64,000 bases of DNA from Cinnamomum chago (lineage: Eukaryota > Streptophyta > Magnoliopsida > Laurales > Lauraceae): contig CP142459.1 in the NCBI GenBank assembly GCA_038049695.1, positions 72,887,001 to 72,951,000 of the forward strand, written 5' to 3'. Numbering within the stretch: the stretch's first letter is position 1; every line of letters starts with the position of its first letter. This document shows positions 22,208 through 33,694 of this stretch, in pieces. Below the pieces are notes generated by a model. That model ran no database searches and had not been told where the DNA came from. It saw only the letters and a program-made list of their open reading frames with translations. Both the position numbers and the translations under genes were made by a program.

Positions 22208-25166
22208 ATGAACCAAATGTTGGAAACGAGAGACCCCGCCATTAAATTATTCGGTAAGACGATTGCAGTGCCCACGCCTGAGGATATCACGTCCGCCCTC
22301 GCCGATGACCAAGATCACCCACCCTCCTCCTTACAAACAAAGATGATGATGAGCCACGAACAAGGAGAAGAAGAGGAGGATGATGAGGAGGAAGAAAAGG
22401 TATATATGTACATACATGTAGTTCTGGATTATGATATTACCCTCTTTTATTTTATTTTTCTTCTTCTGCTGCTGCAGGGGTGGGTCATGGGTTTTTGAGT
22501 TCAAATAATGGTTTGATTTGAATGAAAATTTATAATCTTGACTTTTGAAAGCAAATACCGGTTATCCATCTACCAACAGTAAGAAGATTTGGTAATCGGT
22601 ATCATGCACCTATCTATAATAATCTTAGAATTTTGCTGCTTCAATCTGAAACTTTTTTGGCTTTTAATCAGAGAAAATTAAGTAGCTATTTTCTTTTTAG
22701 TTTTTCTTCTATCCAAGCTAGGCTGTTTTAAATGATGGGGCTTGGGAGGCCTTTTTTTTTACTTCTCTGAACAATTACGATATTTTTCGGGTTGGTTTCT
22801 TCAAATTCCACGCTGATCTTTGATTGCTGCATTAGTTCAACATAAAGGTGGTTATAGGGTTTTTTCTTTCTTTCTTTTTTTTTTTTTTTTTTTTTCTTTT
22901 TAAGGGCTATATTACTGCGATGAGGATCTCTTCAATACTGCCTAAAAATGAAACATTGAAAAACTTATATTTATGAGGATTTTTTCTTATAATTCTACAA
23001 ATCCACAAGTTTTCTGACAAATTCCTGGTTGAAATTCTGTTTTTGTACACATACATCTGTCGCGTTTCTGGTGAAAGAACCTGGAATTTTGAGATTTGCA
23101 TTAAAAGAAAAGAAAAAAAAAAAAAAAGAGGAAAAGGGAAAAAGGGAAAAAAATCATGGATGTTTCAAGTTCTATATATAGTAAATACTTACCACGTGAT
23201 TGTGGTCAAATTCCGGTTTGCTATGGAATATTGTAACTAAGACAGTAGCTGTTCCGTTTACATTCAAGCACTGGACAGGACCTCATCTCATTTTATGGTT
23301 GGAAATGATTTTATAATAACCATGCATTTGCCATGTCAAAACTTTTGAAGTAATTGTATGACATATTGCTGCAGTTAATAATCAACTTTGGTTTCCAACT
23401 TGGCCTCGGCTTTGCCAGTTACATGTTCATAAAAGCAGAGATCTTTCCAAAAGACTTCCATTGGATCAATGAGCTAAAGTCGCATTTCTTTCCAATACGT
23501 GATCTTGTTTTCTAGTCACAGAAAATGGTTAGGCATTTTAGGCAGTATTCTCCTTCCATTTACCTTGAAGATTGTCTCTGATGTTTGAAAATTCCAGAGC
23601 CATTGCCTAAAATTATTTTGGGTCGTCCTCTTTTCTGGCTTTCATCTATCAAGAATCTGGATCTATTTTGTTGCCTTGGGAAAGCATAAGATTTGCCGAA
23701 TTTACCATTTTTCCTGTTTCTTTTGCCTCTAGCATTTGTATTCATGACCTTTTCTTCTCTCTTTTTCTTTTCCAAAATCTTTTATGCCACTGAGAACTTC
23801 TGCTTTTCATTGTCACATATCTGAAATGACTGACTTTCAGGATATACCGAACAAGAGAAATGAAGATCAAGATCAAGTCAACCAGAATGCAGAAGAAGAT
23901 TCAATTGAATCTGACACATGTTCAGTGATAAATGAGAATCCACCGAAGACGCCATCCATTGAAAAGGAAATCACAACCGGCAAAGCCACAAAAAAGGCCC
24001 AAGAGGAGCAGAGCGAGACGACAAGCATAGCAAAAGAGAAGACAATAATAAAGAAGCCTGATAAAATACTGCCTTGCCCCCGCTGTAACAGCCTAGACAC
24101 CAAGTTCTGCTACTACAACAACTACAACGTCAACCAACCGCGCCATTTCTGCAAGAAGTGCCAGAGATACTGGACAGCTGGGGGCACAATGAGGAATGTG
24201 CCCGTGGGAGCTGGGCGACGCAAGAACAAGAGCTCTGCCCCGCATGCTAGGCACATAACTGCTTCTGAAGCCCTTGGAACAAACATGCACAACCCCCCAA
24301 TCAAACCCAATGGCACCATTCTAAGCTTCGGTATGGAAATGGATGCGCCCCTGTGCGAATCCATGGCATCGGTTCTGAAGATTGCCCAGAAAAACATGCA
24401 GGGTTCTCTTAGGAACGGGTTTCATGCAGGAGCAGGAGCAGAGGCAGAGGCAGCAGTAATAGCAAGATTTCCAGTTCTATGTGGAAATGGCGAGGAGCAT
24501 TCCGGTGGGTCTTCTGCAGTTTTTAGTTCTACGGAGGAGGGGAACCGTTTGAATTTGCAAGAGCCAGCAATGCACAACTGTCATCATGGCTTCCCCACTC
24601 AGATACCATACTTTCCTGGGGCTCCTTGGAACTATCCATGGAATTCAGCTCAATGGAGCTCTCCATTGCCGCCGCCGCCGCCACCACCTGCCTTCTGTGG
24701 TTCGAGCTTTCCAGTGCCCTTTTACCCCACAGGACCTTACTGGGGATGTCATATGCCAGGCACTTGGAGCGTTCCTTGGCCACCACCCCTTTCCTCTTCT
24801 CCAAACACTGGCTCCTCAGTCTCTCCTTCTAATTCTCCGTCATTAGGTAAGCATTCAAGAGAAGGAAATGCGTGTGACGTCCACCCAGAGAAGACGGATG
24901 CATCTAAACAGGGCAATTCAGAGAGAGGTGTCTGGATTCCCAAGACACTGAGGATTGATGACCCTGATGAAGCTGCAAAGAGCTCCATATGGGCGACTCT
25001 GGGGATTAAAAATGACAAGTCTAATGGGACTATAAAGGGTGCAGGGCTTTTCAAAGCCTTCCAGCCAAAGACAGATGAAAAGAATCAAACTATGGGTGCC
25101 TCTCAGGTCCTGCATGCTAACCCTGCAGCAATGTCGCGGTCACGTAACTTCCATGAGAGCTCATGA
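22208..25166 (+). CDS. CDF: Cycling DOF factor (CDF), Dof-type zinc-finger transcription factor
   Basis: Two exons, 22208-22399 and 23841-25166, joined by a phase-0 GT-AG intron of 1,441 bases, give 505 residues. Exon 1 starts at the ATG of [30 protein letters not shown] is the N-terminal signature of CDF proteins and is followed by an acidic run. Exon 2 carries the Dof domain (about residues 139-194) with CX2CX21CX2C zinc ligands C143, C146, C168 and C171 and the invariant [11 protein letters not shown] and [10 protein letters not shown] blocks. The C-terminus has the other CDF blocks: [24 protein letters not shown] and [15 protein letters not shown]. Known of the family: nuclear repressors binding AAAG/CTTT sites in CONSTANS and FT promoters, removed in daylight by FKF1-GIGANTEA, thereby timing flowering; some members act in stress tolerance. 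All motifs look intact. The ATG at 23784 lies inside the intron and is not the start. Confidence 0.95.
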
Positions 25167-26524
25167 TTCATCATCATTCATACAAAACGTTGGGGTGAAG
25201 TTTGAGCAGGCAACCTGTTTCTGAAAAAAAGACCAGGACCGGAGGAATCTCTCTGGTTTCTTCTGTAGAAGACACAGCCCTAAAAAGGAGCCCTAACGCC
25301 CACTAATTTCTACTATTTTGTTCTTTTGGCCAGTTCTTATAACAGCTTGGTGAGTTTGTGTACATGTATATATTATCTTTATAAGATGAGACTTTAGAGT
25401 GAGGAAGGCGGGGAAACAAATGAATGTCAGATGTCCTAACATAAATTTGTGAATCTAAGTTATTTCAGCTTTTCAACTCAAGAGTATTGGAAGAATACCA
25501 TCAATGTCAATCTCTGTTTCCGAGCAAGCTGTATCTAATTCTAAACCATGCATTCTACAGTGAAGGTAGATGTGAGCCATTGCCCATGGGTATGAGATCT
25601 CTGCATTGAACTGCATAAATGGGTCATGTTTGAGCTCTCTTTCTTTGAATCTAGCTCTTGCTCAATTAATGAAAAAAAAAAAAAAAACACCAAGACAGAT
25701 TTCTTTCTGCCTTCTCCCTCTTGTAAGCTGCCAATCTAACGAGGACACTTGCCCAGCAGTCCTTTGGACCCGGATAGTCTGCAACCTTCGCCTACCCATA
25801 GCAAAACCACAGACAACAAGGCTGAAAGACCGGACAGAGAAGTCGAAATATCTGGTGGATGGAACAAGAACGTCCCTAACTTGTTTAGAAAAGCCCCAAA
25901 TGGTTGAATGATATTTGTCTGGATGAGGCCAAGGTGGCAATTCCATTCTAAGCAAATTTTCTGCAAATAATATCGGACGAGCCAAATGACAAGGATAAAA
26001 AAAAAAAAAAAACAAAGGTTTTAGTCAGGATATCTATCTGGATCAGAGGATAGACATGACCGTCACAAAAGGCCAAGCATCTTTCTCTTTCCTTTTTTTA
26101 AAGCGCAGACAGCGAAGGGGAACAGATGGAAAGCTGGAGGGTGACGATAACAACAATGAAAAAGTTTTTTTGTCTTTTCCTTGAATGGTAAGAATTTCGC
26201 CATCAGATAATGTTTATCTTCGTGTTGTGCCCCTTTGTTTATGTTTCCACTACATGCGTATCTAGAAGCAGTTAAAATTGAGAGCACAGAGGTGAATAAC
26301 TTAATATTGATCCTCAACAAATATAATATTCTTCTGTGTAATTGAATATGAATAAGAGGAGATGGAAATTAATGAATATATAACTAGCCATCAACTTACT
26401 TAATTTAAATCTCAATAATATTGAGATTTCATTTTCATCTCCACCTTTTATCCCACAATTGCACCTCTTTAATATTCATTTATCCAAGTCTATTTTGGAC
26501 TAAATTCCATTCATTATATATTTA
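25167..26524. other. 3' flank of the CDF gene
   Basis: Contains the untranslated 3' end of the CDF transcript; no strong AATAAA is visible just downstream. A poly(A) run at 25672-25687 and another at 25998-26014. No further gene seen. Confidence 0.4.
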
Positions 26525-26635
26525 CTGTTCGTCGTCATCAAAGTCATATCCCAACTATGTTGAGATCAGCTGCGTACATTAAATATGTTTTTCATTCCAA
26601 TCTATCTAAAGCCAAATTCGGCTAACCTTTTTCTA
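26525..26635 (-). mobile_element. 3'-end fragment of an RTE-type LINE
   Basis: Matches the 3' end of the LINE at 44231-45172: ACTATGTTGAGATCAGCTGCGTACATTA here against ACTATGTTGAGGTCGGCTACATGAATTA there (both shown in part), beginning with a GTCGTCATCA tail and ending near GCCAAATTCGGCTAA. Only about 110 bases remain. Confidence 0.6.
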
Positions 26636-27777
26636 TATTATTCTTATTATTATTATTTCAATTTCATGCAAGCAAATGATGCCTTAAAGATATGGTTTTT
26701 GAGTCTTTCATGATCTCTTAATGGTCCATTTTTACATGAGAATTGCAGTTGGGTGAAGCCCATCGATCGAGTATAATCTTTTAATACTAACAACACAAAT
26801 TTTGGTATATATATATATATATTTATGTCTGTGTAGGGATATAATGTTTTGAAGGTCAGAATCTGTCACTTGGAAATGTAAGAAATGCATGTGAAATTGT
26901 TAGTGCGTTTGGGGGCACTGAAATCTAAGTGAGTTAGTCCTTGGAAACAAGTAGATCGAGCATCTGTGCCATCTGATTTTAATTTTTTTTTCTTCCCTCT
27001 TTCTTTCGTTCGTTTTTGTTTGTTTGTTCAAGCGCGATGATCAAGCTTCTTTCCCCACCATGTGACTCACTGGAATTCTAACTTGCTTCACAGGACGTAC
27101 TTCAATCACAAGGACTCCATATTTGGTGGGCAATACCACAACAGGAGGCATCTGATCAGCTGTATAACGATCGAGTACAAAGTAATCCCAACGAAACCAT
27201 CTTCCATTTTTAGTCCGTTCCCCATGGCAACGTGTAAGCACGTAACCCGTTAATTGAACAGCCCAGACCATGACCTATACCTTTTATCAATGCATGTTCA
27301 CAAGAACCCTTTACCGTCTAGAATTTCCTTCCTCTGCTGTTGTAATAAGCATATTAATTACATCGATCCGTTTTAATTTGTACTTCTTATCAACCCATTA
27401 ATTTACACGAGTGAGTGATCTCGCAGGAGCATCGCATCTCCCATATATAGACACAATTTTGACCCCCATTTGGGGATGGGACCACAGGGGGTGGAAATAT
27501 CTACGTGAGACCACCACAAGTATCAAGTTTGACCCCAAATCCATACCCTTAATCCCTTCATTGTGACCCACAAGTTTAATGGCTTCATATTCAAAAAAAT
27601 ATTCAACCCTCGATCCAACGGTTTAGTCCATTCGGATGTGTGTCAATCCTTGGAATTAGTGACAATCAGGGAATTCCCTATTAATTGCTAGGTTTGAATG
27701 AGTTATTAGTTGGGCCCTGCAAAAAAGTTCTCATATAATAGCTCTCACTTGAGTATTTACATATATATATATATATA
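26636..27777. other. Spacer without a supported gene
   Basis: AT-rich; (TA)n at 26808-26821 and 27761-27777. The minus-strand open frame 27041-27271 is discussed among the rejected items. Confidence 0.4.
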
Positions 27778-27778
27778 G

Positions 27779-27981
27779 GGTCAGCTCTCCTAAGCTGAAA
27801 CAGGGCTTGTCATACAAATCAAAGTCGATTATCGTTGTTTTTTACATGATGATCGTTTCCAAAATGAAGATAAATCCAATCAGAACTGGATTTTTCAATT
27901 TCATCATACCACAAACAGATATAATTAACTTTGATTTGTGGGACCAGTACTGTTTCAGTTTAGAATAAGCTAAGATTCAGC
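27779..27981. repeat. MITE with imperfect terminal inverted repeats
   Basis: The start GTCAGCTCTCCTAAGCTGAAACAG pairs with CTGTTTCAGTTTAGAATAAGC near 27952, and ATACAAATCAAAGTCGATTAT pairs with ATAATTAACTTTGATTTGTGG (both quoted in part). A second copy of the end motif (TTCTCCTAAGCTGAAG, GGTAAGCTGAAG) follows at 28000-28033, so a neighbouring partial copy or an end duplication is present. Confidence 0.55.
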
Positions 27982-28033
27982 TTGTAAAGCGGGGTTCTCC
28001 TAAGCTGAAGTTTAGAATAAGGTAAGCTGAAGT

Positions 28034-29106
28034 AAGCTCAATTCTATGGTGGGGCCCACCTGCGGACCCACATGGGGGAAGGGATATCAAGGACTTCCCA
28101 ATACCCTCCTTCCTGCAAAAACTAGCCTCAACCGTAGTTTCTATCATCTCTATCTGGACACCAAAAGTTTAATGGTCAACGGTCACTTCGGATCGGTACA
28201 CAGTCAATTCAACGATCTAGTAAATTTGGATCTGACTAAAAGTTGGTAGGCATGTGTAATTTAGGAGGGGGGTCGTGTGTTTAGTCCATTTAAAATGACA
28301 AAAAATGAGATTTGTGAGTATCATAAGTTTTAAGCATATTGGATATAGCTATGTATCCTTCTTTTCCCTGCTAAAGTGCTAACGGAAAGAGAAGCAACCG
28401 AACACCGACAGAATATATGGACAAACAAACACTACAGGTGGGTGGTTGCTGAAAGGAAAGGTGCCGGATTCGAACAAAGGGACCACACAGCTTTTACGAC
28501 GTCTTTTTGCAAGCTTTAAAAGAAAGAAAAAGGTACTTGGACGGTCGGTGTAAAGCTTGCTACGACAATCCATGTTATCAACATTTAATGATAAATATAT
28601 TTAAGGATTTTCCATAACAGTACTTATCTTTCCATGGTGCCTATCCCAAATTCCCACCAACCCAAAAAAACGTTAACACGACAAGGCGCCACTTACTTCA
28701 TTAAGTAATTAACGGCAGTTTTCATCTATTTATTTTGGGTTCTCTTTTGAGTCTCAACCCGTAGACCCGTCAGAGCGGTGTGGCTCGCTCGCTCGCCTTT
28801 TTAAATAATGCCAAGTATGCATATAATTGTAATCTACGGTCATGTCTTGCCCGGACTGAAACGTGTACGACTCTCTATCTATCTAATCTTCCCGCATATT
28901 CTGACCGACATCATAGAAGCTATTTCTCCGTTCAAAGTGGGGTACTTGGAATTTTTTCAGGATTCTGACAATTTTCAAAAAAATGGTTCGTACAACAAAA
29001 TACACTAGTAAAGTAACAACTTTGCACTTATTTTTGCGTGATATATCCTATGTGGGACCTTATTTTTACATGATATCCTTGTGGCACGTATTCACCTTTT
29101 CCAACA
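28034..29106. other. Spacer without a supported gene
   Basis: Intergenic sequence upstream of the Pack-MULE-like element. Nothing supportable seen. Confidence 0.4.
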
Positions 29107-29117
29107 AATCTTAAAAA

Positions 29118-30205
29118 GAGGATTTAAAAAAAAAAAGAGCACATTAGATGACTAGTAGCCCCAAAAGATCATTTTAAGACCAAATCAGTCGTTTTGTTTG
29201 AAATATATATATATTTTTTAGCACTTTCCACTAGCGTCCCTAAAAACCTTAATTTTATAACGCTAAGGGTCACTAGGGACCCTGCGGTGTATACGAAGTA
29301 GAACAAAATATGATTTTTTGTCTTCTCTTTCGTTATTAACTGGTTATATTTTCTTCACCAAGTCGTCTGCGCATGATTCCATTCCTTCTTCCCATCAAAA
29401 TGTAGTCTTGTGGACGGCCATGATTTCTTGTTACTCGCTGTGCAAGATCTGAAGCTTTTCTGTAGTTGCTATGGTGATTTCTTTGCATTGGGTGAAGCTT
29501 TTGTGTAGTCGCTATGGTGATTTCTTTGCATTGGGGATAGTACCCAATTCTCATACTTTCAGCATAATGCTAAAAGTGTGTGCGGATATGCAGTCTCGAG
29601 CGATGGCAGATCAAATTCATGCTCTGATTGTAAAGGTTCTATATGAAGAAGATAGAGGAAATGTCTTTGTCCGTTAATAGATTTGCATTCAAAATTCGGA
29701 GATTTGACCAAGGCAGAGAAGATTTTCAATGGACTGCAGTGGAGGGATCTGGGTACATGGAATACTATTATGGCTTGTTACACCTGTCATTCATTAGTTG
29801 ATAAAGCTCTTGAAGTTTTCTTTTCAATGAAGGAAAAGGATACTCTTTCTTGGAACATTGTAATGTCCTGTTTAGGAGAGAGTGGTCGTGGGGAGGAAGC
29901 TTTGATGATGCTCTTTCATCATTTGTTAAGGTTGCCGACTCCTATGAAGCCCAACCATTTACTTACACAATCATATTAACTGCAACGAAGGAAAGAAAAA
30001 AAAATTAAACCCTATTTTGTTATACTTCGTATACACCACAGGGTCCCTAGCGATCCTTAACATTATAAAACTAAGATCGCTAGTAGAAAATGCTAAAAAA
30101 AAAACACACATTTTCGCGCAAAATGACTGATCTGGTGCAGGGACGGTTACAATGATCTTTTGGGGTCACTGGTCATCTAATATGCTTTTTTTTGATAAAA
30201 TCCTC
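29118..30205. mobile_element. Pack-MULE-like element carrying a PPR gene fragment
   Basis: Terminal inverted repeats of about 200 bases: 29118-29314 and 30008-30205, roughly 75-80% alike by eye, both starting GAGGATTT. Inside the arms are shared blocks GCCCCAAAAGATCATT, TAGGGACCCTG and GGTGTATACGAAGTA. Immediately outside is AATCTTAAAAA on both sides (29107-29117 and 30206-30216), an 11-bp direct duplication; 8-11 bp is the range for Mutator-like elements. Between the arms is only a host-like PPR fragment and no transposase, which is the definition of a Pack-MULE. Confidence 0.88.
29353..29979 (+). pseudogene. Captured pentatricopeptide-repeat (PPR) gene fragment
   Basis: In one translation with stops and a frame change the text runs NVVLWTAMISCY, then VPNSHTFSIMLKVCA, QIHALIVK, DLTKAEKIFNGL, RDLGTWNTIMACY, KDTLSWNIVMSCLGESGRGE. 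These are PLS-type PPR units of the land-plant organellar RNA-binding family. A stop at 29674-29676 breaks the frame, a 43-bp tandem duplication lies at 29451-29536, and neither a start, a transit peptide nor E/DYW domains are present. It lies wholly between the inverted repeats of the element 29118-30205. Intact relatives bind and edit or process RNA in mitochondria or plastids; this fragment cannot encode such a protein. Confidence 0.85.
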
Positions 30206-30217
30206 AATCTTAAAAAA

Positions 30218-31495
30218 GCTTTATTTTTTATACATCATTTTACTTTATGTGAAAACCCTCGCAGGAAACTCTTCAAATAATTTTCTCTTACTCTCCACTT
30301 CATCCACTCACTCATCGTAAAGGAAATGTGGGCCATATCGCATCTTTTGAATTTATATAGGAAAGGGAGTTATATGTAGTCAGAGCGGACCTCCATATAT
30401 AGTCTTGGGGGCAGTCACCCTACTGGGGATGAGTCCGCTTCCCAAACCTATATGAAAGCTTTGGATCGACCCCCCCCTGCCAACCCTCCTTGTACATTGT
30501 CAAATCATCTCATTCAAGCGATAGGAGGAAGACGGTAATGTAAAAAAAGATGAGAAAAGAAAAGAAGAAAGGAAGGAGATGTTACAGTAAGAATCATTCT
30601 GTACAACCGCCTAGGTTCTGAAGCAAGGTTAAAACAAAATAACAGTACTTTGTTCAATATCCTATAGATGAAGGCACACAAAATTTAAGGGTAAGATCAT
30701 CGTTTTTTTTCTTTGTACTTTGTTGCACGAACATGTCAGAATTCATGTAGAACCCTATATATGGTCAAAATTCTGTGTGGTCAATGTAAATAATCCCTTT
30801 GTGCCTTATAACCGCTCTTAGGACACTATGGTCAAAATCCCCTTTTCATTGACCCCACAGGAATCTCAAAAAAAATTGGATCCCTTGCTGGGTTGACTAA
30901 ATAACTACTTCAACATCATCCAAATCTTATTGTATTTGTCCAGCACAGGTTTTGTGATTTGTAATCTTTCAGTCTACTCTATTTTTTTAACGGTAAAAAT
31001 CTCTTGTAAGACTGGTGATGCAAGTGTCAACCCTCCGTTTTTGTTCGAATGAAAAATTAACTTTTTATAAACTTAGCACACACAACATCGAGTTCATCAA
31101 TTAAAACCAACACTACGATTGAATCGGATAGAGTGTTTGGCTTGATGCTTATTAGTATAGCATTTTACCAACCCATATTTTAATGGCAAGGAAAATGGGA
31201 TACTGTGCTTTCACGGTCGCTTGTGTGAATCTTTGGCAAGAAGAATTACTAGTAAAATAATGATGCAATCAACGTGTAAGAATGCAGTAAAAAAAAAAAA
31301 ATTTTACAAGGGACGAAAAGGGGTTGAAAATTGAAACCCATAGGTCTGGGATTTGTCACACCCGATTGATTGATAAGTACCAGTGGACTTTCCAAAAAGA
31401 CATTATATTTTATAGGAATTGTCTTAAGTTATATGGGACTCCAAGTTGGTTGATAGTTTAAGAGGTCTGACAACTGGGTAAGAACGTTCCTTTTC
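30218..31495. other. Spacer without a supported gene
   Basis: AT-rich sequence with short homopolymer runs; no coding or repeat structure that I can support. Confidence 0.4.
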
Positions 31496-31521
31496 GGGGG
31501 GGGGGGGGGGGGGGGGGGGGG
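31496..31521. repeat. Uninterrupted run of 26 G
   Basis: A 26-base G homopolymer on the plus strand, able to form G-quadruplexes. Exact length is unreliable in assemblies. Confidence 0.8.
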
Positions 31522-31850
31522 CACAAAAAGGCCGTTGCTTTCCAAAATTTAAGTAAAATGCTAGCTCATTAGTGAAATCTAATACAGAAAGTAGGGGTTG
31601 TGATTGTCCAAATCAAGAAGGTATGATTAGAATGTGCATTTAACACAGAATCACCCATGTATCCATGATACATGGACATGGGACGTGCTAGGCACTAGGC
31701 AGCCTCATCGCCATCTGAATTGCTGTCCGCAGTGTGGATGGAGCATTGTCTGAAATTCACAGAAATCGAACAAACTTAATCATCTCATTTTGCAAATTGA
31801 AACCACGGGATAGGGGCATCAGTTTTCACATTAACGAGCAAAGAGAGTGG

Positions 31851-32008
31851 TTCGGCAATGTCTGTGGCTTTGACAGCAGGGAGTTTTACAGGGCGCCCAC
31901 TATTAAGAGGGAGGGAGAGATTTTGATCATTCGGCAATGTCTATGGCTTTGACAGCAGGGAGTTTTACAGGGCGCCCACAATCAAGAGGGGGGGAGAGAT
32001 TTTTATCA
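31851..32008. repeat. Tandem duplication of a ~78-bp unit
   Basis: CGGCAATGTCTGTGGCTTTG...AGAGATTTTGATCATT is repeated once with few changes (second unit from about 31930; both contain GCAGGGAGTTTTACAGGGCG). Function not evident. Confidence 0.8.
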
Positions 32009-33196
32009 TCCCCACTTTGATGACTGTACGGCACATCCCAATGCTCTGACACACCCCCCACACACAACATTTCCTTTATCCAGGAGATTCAAATCACACG
32101 TGGTCTCATGAAAATACACTTCCCCCAAAAGTAGTACCCTATGGTATGCACCATTTAATTCCACAAGGTATGAAAAAACTCTATGGCGCGTGTGGTTGGA
32201 TCTTCGGGGGCGGGGGGGTCCCCACAAGCGAATTGCTTGGATAAACCAAAGGTAGGGCGACAAGAGTCCACAGGAAGGACAGTCCAGTGAGGTCATCATC
32301 AGCATGGGAAACGCACACTATGGTCATCATCTAAAACCAAAAGAGCTTTTTATCTGCGCAGCGAACCAACGCATGAAAAATACTAACTAAATTCCAACCG
32401 GAGAGGGTTGACTCGATGAGCATGTACTAAAAGTCATTGCTGATGTTAAAGTTGGGGGATCGAGATTATAAAAAATCAGTGATTTGAGGCTCTAGAAGCT
32501 GTCATTGTAGCTTGTTGTTGTCTTGTATTTACGTTTGGTCAATCGTTGTACCAATAGTTAGAAAATTGTTCTGACCAAACGCACCCATAGTCAATCCTCA
32601 GCTAAACTGAACAGCAGCAAAACCAAAAAAGGGTAGAGGGACAGAAGATAAGAGGATGACTGACGAGTGGAGTGCATGGGAAGTTTCAAAACCGTATTCG
32701 CTCCGCAATTCATAGTGCTATCACTCCCTCCATCAATGAATCAACATAAATAAATGAATGTAGAGAGACGCACATATATAGAGAGAGAGAGAGTATAGGT
32801 GGCCCGTATCTTGTATCAGATCCAAGGCAAAAAAAAAAAAAAAGGTTTCCCCCAAACCAGAAGCGGTTTAAGTCCAACGTTTGTCGTCTGATGCAAATAG
32901 AGGAAGATTCGCGAATCCGAGAGAAACCCACTTTTTCTTTCTTTCTGGTCTAAGTTTGTAATTGCATTAGGAGTCGTTTTCCTTCCGACCCAGAAGCCAA
33001 AAGGCCTATTTGTAGTTGTAGGAAGCATCCATCTGTCTTTCAACAGTGTCGCCGTGGCTCTTCTGGTTTGAAGTCGCTCGCTCCAAAAGAGAAGCGGATT
33101 GAGAGAGTGAATTACAGCAGCTGGAATCAATCAGGAATCTAGGAACAACCCATTTCAAGAATATTAAAAAAAAAAAAAAAAAGACAAGAAAAATTC
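32009..33196 (+). promoter_or_regulatory. Upstream region and leader of the second PSY-like gene
   Basis: A CATATATAGAGAGAGAGAGAG stretch (TATA-like followed by GA repeats) at about 32770-32793 could mark the promoter, giving a leader of about 390 bases. Earlier sequence shows no coding signal. Confidence 0.35.
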
Positions 33197-33268
33197 ATGG
33201 GTCGGTCCTATTTTCTCGAGCTTCTTCTGATTGCTTCTCTTCTCTCCATCACCCTTTCTCAAGGTGTG

Positions 33269-33315
<47 letters not shown>

Positions 33316-33694
33316 GTGCATGTCTTTCACGAACGAACGAACGAACAGCACTCTTAACCCATTGCTTGTGTAGGAATGGGGAGAAAGAAGATGAGATTTG
33401 GAGAAGGAGATTCCTCCTATGATGTTGATGTGGTGCGTCTTCCAAACTTTCTCCGTTTTAATTAAATTCAAAAGTCATGCTTGGCTAAATCTTTGATCCC
33501 CTTCTCTCTTTTGTTTGGCTTTTTTCTTGGTTTGAGTTTGACAGGTGAATCTGGAGAGAGTTGATAGAGGCACCATGGAAGTCACAAGGGATTACTCGGA
33601 CCCCGGGGCCAATACGAACCCTGGAAATGGATACATGATTCCCACTCCTCCAGCAGGGCCCAGTGGTGGTCAGCAGTCTGAAATCAAACCATGA
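33197..33694 (+). CDS. PSY-like peptide precursor (DYSDPGANTNP type)
   Basis: Three exons, 33197-33263, 33374-33432 and 33545-33694, with introns of phase 1 and phase 0, give 91 residues. The ATG at 33197 opens a strong signal peptide (hydrophobic LLLIASLLSITLS, likely cleavage near residue 22). A basic-then-acidic pro-region follows, and exon 3 ends with RDYSDPGANTNP and a Pro/Gly-rich tail to the stop. DYxDPxAN is the first half of the PSY1 core (DYGDPSANPKHDP); the H-x-P half is absent, replaced by GNGYMIPTPP. Intron 1 opens with a (CT)n tract (33270-33313). The exon sizes (67, 59, 150) and phases parallel the minus-strand gene at 1304-1814 (103, 62, 126), supporting common descent. Sulfation of the DY tyrosine and a signalling role are inferred from the family. 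Confidence 0.75.
33264..33313. repeat. (CT)n microsatellite in intron 1
   Basis: Dinucleotide CT run directly after the splice donor GTGTGC of the PSY-like gene. Confidence 0.9.

Noticed and set aside
23784-23840. Alternative start of the Dof protein at the ATG at 23784
   Set aside because: This segment is intron sequence ending in a TTTCAG acceptor; the CDF N-terminal signature is in the exon at 22208-22399 and joins in phase.
27041-27271. Minus-strand 76-codon open frame
   Set aside because: Composition is protein-like in part, but I recognise no family, and no splice partner or promoter is evident.
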